A DNA stretch of 50,191 bases from a bacterium (GTDB taxonomy: Bacteria > Sysuimicrobiota > Sysuimicrobiia > Sysuimicrobiales > Segetimicrobiaceae): the NCBI GenBank assembly GCA_035691305.1, contig DASSJF010000036.1, forward strand, positions 1 through 50,191. Reading direction: 5' to 3'. Positions 1 to 7,083 of this stretch are shown piece after piece. Position numbers and translations under genes: made by a program. The notes under the pieces are model-generated. The model saw only the letters and a program-made list of their open reading frames with translations, was not told where the DNA came from and searched no databases. Numbering within the stretch: the first letter of the stretch is position 1; each line of letters begins with the position of its first letter.

Positions 1-1
1 G

Positions 2-106
2 GCCAATTACATCGCGCCGCAGTGGGCGGTCCTCGTGCCCGTCATCGTCCTCGCCGCAGCGGCGGTGGTGAGACGGCCGCCGCTCTGGCGGCGTGCAAAC
101 GCATGA
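2..106 (+). CDS. livH: LivH-type branched-chain amino acid ABC permease, C-terminal end only
   Basis: This is the last 34 codons of a gene that enters from beyond the left edge. The visible peptide is one hydrophobic stretch (WAVLVPVIVLAAAAVV) followed by a short basic tail. That is how LivH-type permeases usually end: a final membrane helix and a brief cytoplasmic end. The stop codon overlaps the start of the next permease as ATGA (103-106), which implies translational coupling. The identity rests mainly on position: it lies directly before LivM, LivG and LivF homologues, in the standard liv gene order. The binding protein, if there is one, would lie outside the window. Confidence 0.75.
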   Translation, partial: ANYIAPQWAVLVPVIVLAAAAVVRRPPLWRRANA

Positions 107-1113
107 GCGCCGCGGTCCGCGTCCGGTCTTTGCCCCGGCCCGCGCCTGTGCGGCCTCTCTTACCGTGGTGGGCGGCCGCGGGCTGGATCGCGGTGCCGTT
201 CGCCGCGGCCGCGCTCGCACACGGACGGTTCGCGTGGTCGGTCGTGACCGCGGCCGCGGTGCAGGGCTTGTTCGCGGTAAGCTGGGTGCTGCTCGCGGTC
301 AGCGGACTGCCGAGCCTGGGGCATGCGCTGCCCTACGGCGCCGGAGCCTACACCGTCGCCTTTCTCGTGCACCGCGGCATCGTGCAGGCCGCGGATCCGA
401 ACGGCGCCACGCCGGCCGCGCTCACCGCAGCCGCGGCGGCCGCCGGCGGATGCGCCGGCGCGCTGCAGGGCCGGCTGGTGCGGAACCTCGCGCCCGTGTG
501 GACGGCGGCGATCACGCTCGCCACGGTGGAAGCGGCGCACAGTCTCGCCACGATGTGGATGGCGCCGGTGCTGCACGGCGGCATCGTGACCGACACGGCC
601 ATCCCCGTAGCCGCGCTCGCCGGCGACCGCGCGGCAACATGGATCACCGCGGCGGCGTTCGCGGCCGGGGTCCTGCTCGTCACAGTCCTCGTGCGCTCGC
701 GAACCGGCGTCGCGCTTCGGGCCGCCGCCGGCGCCGACCGGGACGCGGACGCCCTCGGCTTCGACGCGCCGCGGCTCCGGCTCTTCGCGTTCGTGACGGC
801 GGGAGCGATCGCCGGCGTGGCCGGCGCGCTCGCGGCGCAATCCACCGGACACGTCTCGCCGGCAATGGTGTCCTGGCAGACCTCGCTGTTCGCGCCGGCC
901 GCGGCGCTTCTCGGCGGCGCCGGCACCGTCGTCGGGCCCGCCGCGGCGGGGTACCTCATCGGCGGGATCGCGCAACTCGTCGACGCGCCGTCCGGGCTCA
1001 AGCTGCTGGCGTTCGCCGCGGTGCTCGCCGCCGCGGGCCTGCGGGATCCTCGGCACGTGCTCGGGGCGGCGTTCAGCTGGAACGCGCCGCCGGAGCGGCG
1101 CGGCCTCCCGTGA
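103..1113 (+). CDS. livM: LivM-type branched-chain amino acid ABC transporter permease
   Basis: The product has 336 residues, a normal length for LivM. It would be one of the two membrane subunits that move leucine-type amino acids, amides or short organic acids across the inner membrane. It has about eight to ten hydrophobic segments, a glycine-rich cytoplasmic loop around residues 210-250 (SRTGVALRAAAGADRDADALGFD) that matches the ATPase-contact region of this family, and a late GGAGTVVGPAAAGYLIG segment typical of LivM. I chose the ATG at 103 because it overlaps the upstream stop and gives a short N-terminus before the first helix. An earlier in-frame start would add a basic, non-family stretch. 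It ends in a GTGA overlap with the next gene. The substrate cannot be read from sequence. Confidence 0.9.
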   Translation: MSAAVRVRSLPRPAPVRPLLPWWAAAGWIAVPFAAAALAHGRFAWSVVTAAAVQGLFAVSWVLLAVSGLPSLGHALPYGAGAYTVAFLVHRGIVQAADPNGATPAALTAAAAAAGGCAGALQGRLVRNLAPVWTAAITLATVEAAHSLATMWMAPVLHGGIVTDTAIPVAALAGDRAATWITAAAFAAGVLLVTVLVRSRTGVALRAAAGADRDADALGFDAPRLRLFAFVTAGAIAGVAGALAAQSTGHVSPAMVSWQTSLFAPAAALLGGAGTVVGPAAAGYLIGGIAQLVDAPSGLKLLAFAAVLAAAGLRDPRHVLGAAFSWNAPPERRGLP

Positions 1114-1823
1114 GCGCAGGCACCGGCACCGGCACCGGCGCCGGGCCGCTCCTGCGCCTCGACGGCGTGGTCCTTCCCGCGGACGGCCCGCGGCCGGAGC
1201 GCGTATTCGCGGTCGATGTCGCGGAGGGCGAAGCGCTCGGCGTGCTGGGGGCCCGCGGCAGCGGGAAAACCGCGCTGCTCGACGTCATCTCAGGCATCCT
1301 GCGTCCGCAGCGCGGCCGGATCATGCTCGGCGGCACGGACATTACCGGATGGACCGCCCGCCGCATCGCCCGCGCGGGTGTCGCACGCACATTTCAGACG
1401 CCGGCACCGCTCGACGGCACGGTGATCCGCGACGCCCTCGCGGCGGCGGCGATCGGCCGGGGATTGCCGCGGCGCGAGGCGCGCAACGCGATCGGACGCG
1501 GGCTCGCGATCGCCGGGCTCGACGCCAAGATGTACCTTACGGGCGCGGCGCTCGATCGGGTGGAGCAGCGGCTGCTGACGCTCGCGCGCGTGGCGGCCGC
1601 GGCGCCGAGCCTGGCGCTTCTCGACGAGCCGCTCGCCGGATTGGAGCCCGACGGCGCTGGACGTGTATTGTCGGCGCTGCGCCGTCTCCGCGATCTTGGG
1701 ATCGCGCTCGTGGTCACCGCGCACGACGCGGCGTCACTGCGCGTCCTCTGCGACCGCGCGGTGCTGATGCGCGACGGGCGCATCGCGGCCGCGGGCCGCC
1801 CGGCCGAGGTGCGCGGTGCTTGA
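1110..1823 (+). CDS. livG: LivG-type ABC transporter ATPase with degenerate signature motif
   Basis: This 237-residue cytoplasmic ATPase is one of the pair that powers the Liv-type transporter. Walker A (GARGSGKT) and Walker B (LALLDEPLAGL) are intact, and so is the switch histidine (VTAHD). The ABC signature is not. Where LivG proteins usually have a glycine-containing LSYGQQR-like motif, this one reads ALDRVEQRLLTLAR, so both the serine and the glycine are gone. The start is GTG at 1110, overlapping the permease stop as GTGA. The first residues are a GT repeat encoded by a short GGCACC tandem. The LivF partner is also altered at this motif, so the two may have drifted together. The fold is certain. 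Whether it hydrolyses ATP normally is open. Confidence 0.88.
   Translation: MSAGTGTGTGAGPLLRLDGVVLPADGPRPERVFAVDVAEGEALGVLGARGSGKTALLDVISGILRPQRGRIMLGGTDITGWTARRIARAGVARTFQTPAPLDGTVIRDALAAAAIGRGLPRREARNAIGRGLAIAGLDAKMYLTGAALDRVEQRLLTLARVAAAAPSLALLDEPLAGLEPDGAGRVLSALRRLRDLGIALVVTAHDAASLRVLCDRAVLMRDGRIAAAGRPAEVRGA
1119..1136 (+). repeat. Three tandem GGCACC hexamers at the start of livG
   Basis: Three exact copies of a 6-bp unit encode Gly-Thr repeats at the N-terminus of the LivG-like protein. Six-base units keep the reading frame, so copy-number changes would only lengthen or shorten a flexible tail. No function is implied. Confidence 0.6.
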
Positions 1824-2499
1824 GGCGCGCGACCTCCGGCTGACCGCCCCGGACGGTGCGGCGGCGCTCGCCGGCGTCACGCTCTTCGCGCATCCCGGCG
1901 ACCTGCTCGTCCTGATCGGCGGCCACGGGTCAGGCAAGTCCGCCGTGCTGCGCAGCGTCGCCGGGCTGGCCCGTCCGGACCGCGGGCTCATTCGGCTCGA
2001 CGGGACGGACGTGACCTCGCTCGGGCCACACGCGCGCGCGGCGCGCGGCATCGCCTATGTCGGCGGCGCCGAACGGATCATCGAGCGGCTCAGTGTCTGC
2101 GACAATCTTCTGGTCGGGGCGTGGCGGCGCCGAGACCGGCCCGCCGTGCGACGCCAACTCTCGGAATGGTTCGAACGGTTTCCCTCGCTCGCGGCGGCGG
2201 CGCGGCGTCCGGCGGCCGTCCTGGGCGCCGGGGACCGCGTGGCCGCCGCGCTCGGTCGCGCGTGGCTGTCCGATCCACGCGTCCTGCTGGTGGACGAGCC
2301 GTTGGCCGGGGTGGACGCGCGCTCCCGGGCCGGCATTGCCGGCGTCCTCCGGGCCGCGAGTGAGGCCGGCCGCATCGTCGTCTGCACCGCGCACGACGTC
2401 GTGGACGCCGCGATCGCGCGACGCGTCAACGTGCTCTCGGGCGGCCAGCTTGTGTTCTCCGGCGCGCCGGCCGCGCTCGCCGCGGCCGCCTTCGAGTAG
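1816..2499 (+). CDS. livF: LivF-type ABC transporter ATPase with degenerate signature motif
   Basis: The product has 227 residues and is the second ATPase of the Liv-type system. Walker A (GGHGSGKS), Walker B (VLLVDEPLAGV) and the switch histidine (CTAHD) are present. The signature region reads VLGAGDRVAAALGRAW in place of LSGGEQQ: one glycine is kept, but the serine that normally touches the gamma-phosphate is replaced. The GTG start at 1816 overlaps the end of livG by 8 bp. This is the last gene of the run, with about 60 bp before the promoter of the next gene. The gene order livH-M-G-F is standard. The substrate is unknown, because Liv paralogues also carry amides, urea and aromatic acids. 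Confidence 0.88.
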   Translation: MLEARDLRLTAPDGAAALAGVTLFAHPGDLLVLIGGHGSGKSAVLRSVAGLARPDRGLIRLDGTDVTSLGPHARAARGIAYVGGAERIIERLSVCDNLLVGAWRRRDRPAVRRQLSEWFERFPSLAAAARRPAAVLGAGDRVAAALGRAWLSDPRVLLVDEPLAGVDARSRAGIAGVLRAASEAGRIVVCTAHDVVDAAIARRVNVLSGGQLVFSGAPAALAAAAFE

Positions 2500-2547
2500 C
2501 GCCGCGCCGGGCCGCGGCCGGCGTTCTGGCGCGAGCGTCTCGCATGC

Positions 2548-2553
2548 TATTCT
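2548..2553 (+). promoter_or_regulatory. -10 box for a leaderless transcript of the AlkA-like gene
   Basis: TATTCT lies six bases before the GTG start at 2560. Transcription normally begins 6-7 bases after a -10 box, so the mRNA should start at or next to the start codon. No Shine-Dalgarno sequence precedes the GTG, which agrees with this. The local AT-rich patch stands out in very GC-rich flanks. Confidence 0.6.
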
Positions 2554-2559
2554 ATTGAA

Positions 2560-3480
2560 GTGCGCGCGAGCGTCTTGTCGTGTCCACCGGGCTTTGATTT
2601 CCACGCGACGGCCGCCGTCATGCGTCGCGGGCCGGCCGATCCCCTCGTCTGGTACGACGGAACACGGTGGCGCCGCCGGCTCGAGCTGCGCGGCACACCC
2701 GTCCTCGTCGAAGTCTCCTTGGCCGCCGCGGCCGCCCCGCGGCGGGCGGTGGCGCGCCCGGACGTCCGCCTCTCCGCCCGCCTCCTTCACGGGAGTGCGC
2801 CGCATGCAATTCTCGAGCACACCGTTGCGCGGCTGTTTGGGCTCGACGATCCGGCGCGGGCGCTGTCGCGCGGCCTCCCCGCCGCGGTGCGGCGGGCCGT
2901 GGGAAGATCGCGCGGCACGGCGGCCCTCCCCGGCTACCCCACGCTATTTGAGGCGCTCGTCCACACGATCCTCGGCCAGCAGATCAGCGCGCTCGCGGCC
3001 AACGCGCACCGCGCGGCGTTTGCGAGACGGTTCGGCCGGCCGTTTGAGTTCGACGGGGGCACCTATTGGATGTTTCCGCTGCCGGGTGATGTGGCTCTGG
3101 AACGGCTGGCGTCGCTGCGCCGTCCCGGACTGAGCACGGCGAAAGCCGTCGCGGTCCGAGGCATCGCGCGCGCCTTCGAGCGCGGCGACGTATCGGAGGG
3201 CACGCTCGAGGCGATGCCGGCGGAGAGCGCGATCGCGACGCTGACCGCGCTGCCGGGCATCGGACGCTGGACGGCGGAGTGGGTGCTGCTCCGGGGGCTG
3301 CGGCGCTTCGACGTCGTGCCGGCCGGAGATCTCGCGATCCGCAAAGCCGTGACGTGGCTCGCCGGGCGCGCGGGCCTGCTGTCCGAGTCTCAGGTCCGCG
3401 CCGCGGCCGCGTCGTGGACGCCGTACTCGGGTCTCGTGGCGTTCCGGCTGCTCGTCGCGCATCGCCGGACGGTCGGGTGA
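2560..3480 (+). CDS. alkA: DNA-3-methyladenine glycosylase II, AlkA-like
   Basis: This 306-residue base-excision repair enzyme would remove alkylated purines from DNA. The HhH-GPD core is clear: LVHTILGQQIS near residues 134-143, the helix-hairpin-helix LPGIGRWTAE at 231-240, and the catalytic aspartate D257 in DVVPAGDLAI, matching the Asp of Escherichia coli AlkA. The first ~110 residues fit the AlkA N-terminal domain. There is no Ada-type alkyl-transfer domain. The GTG start at 2560 is supported by a -10 box just upstream and by the absence of any ribosome-binding site. The M24 peptidase gene follows after only 4 bp, so the two are probably cotranscribed although they share no obvious function. 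Confidence 0.92.
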   Translation: MRASVLSCPPGFDFHATAAVMRRGPADPLVWYDGTRWRRRLELRGTPVLVEVSLAAAAAPRRAVARPDVRLSARLLHGSAPHAILEHTVARLFGLDDPARALSRGLPAAVRRAVGRSRGTAALPGYPTLFEALVHTILGQQISALAANAHRAAFARRFGRPFEFDGGTYWMFPLPGDVALERLASLRRPGLSTAKAVAVRGIARAFERGDVSEGTLEAMPAESAIATLTALPGIGRWTAEWVLLRGLRRFDVVPAGDLAIRKAVTWLAGRAGLLSESQVRAAAASWTPYSGLVAFRLLVAHRRTVG

Positions 3481-3484
3481 CGCG

Positions 3485-4693
3485 ATGAACGCCGGGTCCG
3501 AACCGGCCCCGTCGACGCCGCGCGACGAACTGCGCCGGCGCGCCGAGACGCTGCAGCGGCACCTGCGCATCGCCGGGCTCGACGCGGCGGTGATCGCGCA
3601 CAACGTCAACCTCTTTTACTTCGGCGGCAGCGTCCAAAGCGGCGTCCTGATCGTGCCGGCCGAGGGAGACCCGGTTTATGCGGTGCGCCGGGTGATCGAG
3701 CGCGCCCGCACGGAGAGCGCGCTGGAGCGGATCGCACCGCTGCCCAGCCTCCGCGGGCTCGCGGCGCGTCTGGAAGAAGCCGTGGGACGGCCCGCCGCGC
3801 GGGTGGGGATGGAACTCGACGTGCTGCCCGTCGCCGTGCGGGACCGCTACGCCGCCGCGCTCGGGACGGTCGAGATCGCCGACGTGTCCGCGGCCGTGCG
3901 GAGGCTGCGTTCGGTCAAGTCGGCGTACGAGCTGGAGCGGCTGCGGGCGACGGCGCGGCTCTCCGACGCCATCCTCGACGCGGCCGTCGAAGCCCTCCGC
4001 GAGGGAATGACCGAACTCGAATTCTCCGCGGAGATCGAAGCCGCGGCGCGGCGCCGGGGCCACGAGGGTCTGATCCGGCTGCACGGCTGGAACCAGGAAA
4101 CGTACTACGGCGCGATCGCCGCCGGCCCGGCGGCGGCCGTGCCCGCCTTTCCGGACCTGCCGCTCGGCGGCGAAGGCCCGGGCCCGTCGGCACCGTACGG
4201 CGCGGGGTGGCGGCGGATCGCGCGCGGGGAGCCGGTCATCGTCGATGCCCCCGCGGTCCTGGGCGGCTACATCATCGACGCGACCCGGACGCTCGTCATC
4301 GGCCGGCTCTCCGACAGACTCGCGCGCGCCCACGACGCGGCGGTCGACATCCTCAAGACCGTGGAGACCGCGATCCGGCCGGGCGTCACGCCGGAAGCGT
4401 TGAACCGGATCTCCTTCGAACGCGCGGAAACGCTCGGCTACGCGGAGGCCTTCATGGGCGCGGGCGCGTACCGCGTCCGGTACGTAGGCCACGGGGTCGG
4501 CCTGGAGCTCGACGAGTGGCCGGTGCTTGCGGACGGCTTCACGGATCCGCTCGAACCCGGCTGCGTCTTCGCGGTGGAGCCGAAGATGATCTTCCCGGGC
4601 GTGGGCGTCGCCGGGATCGAGGATCAGTACGCCGTGACCGCGACCGGCTGCGAGCGGCTCACCCTGGCCGAGCAGCGGCTCTTTACGGTGTGA
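3485..4693 (+). CDS. M24 family metallopeptidase (Xaa-Pro aminopeptidase/creatinase-like)
   Basis: The product has 402 residues, the usual size for prolidase-like M24 proteins. It has an N-terminal creatinase-type domain (residues 1-~145) and a C-terminal pita-bread catalytic domain. All five metal ligands are visible: Asp in VIVDAPAV, Asp in YIIDATRT, His in VGHGVGLELDE, Glu in FAVEPKM and Glu in GIEDQYA. It should therefore be an active di-metal hydrolase cutting X-Pro peptides or a related amide. The ATG start lies 4 bp after the alkA stop. The long insertion with PDLPLGGEGPGPS before the first Asp ligand fits M24B members that act on small substrates. No signal peptide is seen, so it is cytoplasmic. 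The precise substrate is unknown. Confidence 0.9.
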   Translation: MNAGSEPAPSTPRDELRRRAETLQRHLRIAGLDAAVIAHNVNLFYFGGSVQSGVLIVPAEGDPVYAVRRVIERARTESALERIAPLPSLRGLAARLEEAVGRPAARVGMELDVLPVAVRDRYAAALGTVEIADVSAAVRRLRSVKSAYELERLRATARLSDAILDAAVEALREGMTELEFSAEIEAAARRRGHEGLIRLHGWNQETYYGAIAAGPAAAVPAFPDLPLGGEGPGPSAPYGAGWRRIARGEPVIVDAPAVLGGYIIDATRTLVIGRLSDRLARAHDAAVDILKTVETAIRPGVTPEALNRISFERAETLGYAEAFMGAGAYRVRYVGHGVGLELDEWPVLADGFTDPLEPGCVFAVEPKMIFPGVGVAGIEDQYAVTATGCERLTLAEQRLFTV

Positions 4694-4729
4694 CGGGCCC
4701 GCCGCATGCGCGGCAGGTTTGCCTCTCGA

Positions 4730-4735
4730 TAGAAT
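4730..4735 (+). promoter_or_regulatory. Probable -10 box of the acs promoter
   Basis: TAGAAT sits in a short AT-rich patch just after the M24 peptidase gene, about 118 bases before the acs start. It matches the TANNNT form seen at the other promoters in this window. The resulting transcript would carry a leader of about 110 nt that can fold into several hairpins. Confidence 0.45.
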
Positions 4736-4767
4736 AGAAATCGAGGCCGCTGCCGGGCGAGACGCGG

Positions 4768-4842
4768 CGGGCCTGAAAACAAGCCCGGTCTGGAGTCCCT
4801 CCCCTCGGGACTCGGCCGGTCAATCTCCTCCACCGAAGGAGG
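4768..4842 (+). promoter_or_regulatory. Structured 5' leader of acs with a hairpin that hides the ribosome-binding site
   Basis: Three consecutive inverted repeats lie between promoter and gene. The first is CGGGC/GCCCG (4768-4772 with 4783-4787). The second is a perfect 7-bp stem GAGTCCC/GGGACTC (4793-4799 with 4807-4813). The third is CCTCC/GGAGG (4827-4831 with 4838-4842), with a six-base loop. The third stem contains the Shine-Dalgarno AAGGAGG (4836-4842), so pairing would block ribosome entry. This layout suggests translational control by RNA folding, a protein or a ligand. I do not recognise a known riboswitch class. Confidence 0.5.
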
Positions 4843-4852
4843 CACAGCAGGC

Positions 4853-6958
4853 ATGGCAGACGCACCCGACACCCGCTCCGCCACCGCGGTGACCGAGGCG
4901 GAGATCGCGGTCCACTGGAAGGAAGAAGAGTACTATCACCCCGGGCCCAAGTTCATCGGGCAGGCCAACCTCACCGATCCCGCGGTAATGGACCGCTTCA
5001 AGCTCGAGAATTTCCCGGAGTGCTTCCGTGAGTACGGCGATCTGCTCAGCTGGGACCGCTACTGGCATACGACGTTCGACGGCAGCAACCCGCCGTTCTG
5101 GAAGTGGTTCGTCGGAGGCAGGCTGAACGCGTGCTACAACTGTGTCGACCGGCACCTCGCGCAGTACAAGAACAAGGCCGCGATCATCTTCGTGCCCGAG
5201 CCCGAGCAGGATGCGCATGTCGTGATCACCTATCGCGAGTTGTACGCGCGGGTGAACGAAGTCGCCGCGCTGCTGCGCGACTTCTGCGGCCTCAAGACCG
5301 GCGACCGCGTGACGATCCACCTGCCGATGACGCCGGAGCTTCCGATCACGATGCTGGCGTGCGCCCGGCTCGGTGTCGCCCACTCGGTCGTCTTCGGCGG
5401 CTTCAGCGGCGAGGCGTGCGGCATCCGGATCGCCGACTCCGGCAGCCGGGTCCTGATCACGATGGACGGCTACTACCGCAACGGAAAGCTCTTGGACCAT
5501 AAAGCGAACGCCGACATCGCGGTCGCGACCGCCGCCAAGGAAGGCCAGAAGGTCGACCAGGTGATGGTGTGGCGCCGTCTACATGACCGGTCCGCCACCA
5601 ACACCCCGCTCGTCCAGGGCCGCGACCACGTGATGAACGAGGTGCTGGAGGGCTACCGCGGCAAGATCGTCGAGCCGGTCTCGATGGACGCGGAAGCGCC
5701 GCTCTTCATCATGTACACGAGCGGCACAACGGGGCGGCCGAAGGGCGCCCAGCACCGCACCGGCGGATACCTCGCGTACGTCGCGGGAACGTCCAAGTAC
5801 ATTCAGGACATCCACCCCACCGACGTCTACTGGTGCTTCGCCGACATCGGCTGGATCACGGGCCATTCCTACATCGTCTACGGCCCGCTCGCGCTGGCGG
5901 CGACGAGCGTGATGTACGAAGGCGTGCCGACCTACCCCGACGCCGGCCGGCCCTGGCGGATCGCGGAGCGTCTCGACGTGAACATCTTCCACACGTCGCC
6001 GACGACGGTGCGCCTGCTGCGCAAAGTCGGGCCCGACGAGCCGAGGAAATATCGGTACCACTTCAAGCACATGACGACCGTCGGCGAGCCCATCGAACCG
6101 GAGGCGTGGCGCTGGTACTACGACACCGTCGGCAAGCGCGAAGCCGTGATCTGCGACACCTGGTGGCAGACCGAGAACGGCGGCTTCCTCTGCACCACCA
6201 AACCGGCGATCGACCCGATGAAGCCCGGCAGCGCCGGGCCCGGCGCGCCCGGCATCCATCCCGTCGTCTACGACGAACAGGGACGCGAGATCCCCCGCGG
6301 CAGCAGCCGCGCCGGCAACATCTGCATCCGTAATCCGTGGCCGGGGATCATGCAGACGGTGTGGGGCGATCCCGACCGGTTCGTGCGCACGTACTACGCG
6401 AAGTACTGCAAGGATCCCAAGAGCAAGGACTGGCGCGACTGGCCGTACTTCGCCGGCGACGGCGCGCTGCAGGCCGCGGACGGGTACTTCCGGATTTTGG
6501 GCCGGGTCGACGACGTGATCAACGTAGCCGGCCACCGCCTCGGCACGAAAGAGCTCGAATCCGCCTCGCTCACGGTGCCGGAGGTCGCGGAAGCCGCGGT
6601 CGTGCCGGTCGTCGACGACTTGAAAGGCCGCGTACCGGAAGTGTACGTCTCGCTGAAGCCCGGCGTGCCGGCGACCCCGCAGGTTCAGGAGAAGGTCGTG
6701 CACGCGATCGAGACGATCATCGGCAAGATCGCGCGCCCGAAGCAGGTCCGCGTCGTGCCGGATATGCCGAAAACCCGTTCCGGCAAGATCATGCGGCGCG
6801 TGCTGGCCGCGATCTCCAACTCGATGGACACCGGCGACGTGACGACGCTCGCCAACCCGGACGTCGTCGAGCAGATCCGGCAGGCCGTCCAGGGCGCGGG
6901 TCCGGTGAAGCTGAAGGACGCGCCCGAGGACATCAAGCGGTTCGGTGAGCAGCCGTAG
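4853..6958 (+). CDS. acs: Acetyl-CoA synthetase, AMP-forming
   Basis: This 701-residue ligase converts acetate, ATP and CoA to acetyl-CoA, AMP and pyrophosphate in the cytoplasm. The ANL-family motifs appear in order: P-loop YTSGTTGRPKG, the acetate-pocket DTWWQTENGG (most Acs have T where this has N), FAGDGA, the hinge/CoA region GRVDDVINVAGHRLG, and the catalytic lysine K645 in KTRSGKIMRR. That lysine is the usual target of Pat-type acetylation. Length and order match true Acs, not a short-chain acyl ligase. The ATG at 4853 follows AAGGAGG by 10 bases, and this site can be sequestered in a hairpin. The gene stands alone and ends at a strong terminator shared with the convergent adenine deaminase gene. 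Confidence 0.95.
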   Translation: MADAPDTRSATAVTEAEIAVHWKEEEYYHPGPKFIGQANLTDPAVMDRFKLENFPECFREYGDLLSWDRYWHTTFDGSNPPFWKWFVGGRLNACYNCVDRHLAQYKNKAAIIFVPEPEQDAHVVITYRELYARVNEVAALLRDFCGLKTGDRVTIHLPMTPELPITMLACARLGVAHSVVFGGFSGEACGIRIADSGSRVLITMDGYYRNGKLLDHKANADIAVATAAKEGQKVDQVMVWRRLHDRSATNTPLVQGRDHVMNEVLEGYRGKIVEPVSMDAEAPLFIMYTSGTTGRPKGAQHRTGGYLAYVAGTSKYIQDIHPTDVYWCFADIGWITGHSYIVYGPLALAATSVMYEGVPTYPDAGRPWRIAERLDVNIFHTSPTTVRLLRKVGPDEPRKYRYHFKHMTTVGEPIEPEAWRWYYDTVGKREAVICDTWWQTENGGFLCTTKPAIDPMKPGSAGPGAPGIHPVVYDEQGREIPRGSSRAGNICIRNPWPGIMQTVWGDPDRFVRTYYAKYCKDPKSKDWRDWPYFAGDGALQAADGYFRILGRVDDVINVAGHRLGTKELESASLTVPEVAEAAVVPVVDDLKGRVPEVYVSLKPGVPATPQVQEKVVHAIETIIGKIARPKQVRVVPDMPKTRSGKIMRRVLAAISNSMDTGDVTTLANPDVVEQIRQAVQGAGPVKLKDAPEDIKRFGEQP

Positions 6959-6999
6959 TCAACGGGGTGTCCTGAGGCCACCGAACAAATTCGGTCGCA

Positions 7000-7037
7000 C
7001 GAGGGCGGGGTCGGCGCCGGCCCCGCTCTCGCATTTT
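7000..7037. terminator. Terminator between the convergent acs and ade genes
   Basis: An 11-bp stem (7000-7010 with 7021-7031, one G-U pair) encloses a ten-base loop and is followed by CATTTT. It lies 42 bases past the acs stop and before the end of ade on the other strand. The T-run serves the plus-strand transcript. The stem alone may also slow the minus-strand one. Confidence 0.75.
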
Positions 7038-7083
7038 CCACCCACACGTTCGCGATCGACGGTCGCCGCCGCGGCGCTCGAAA

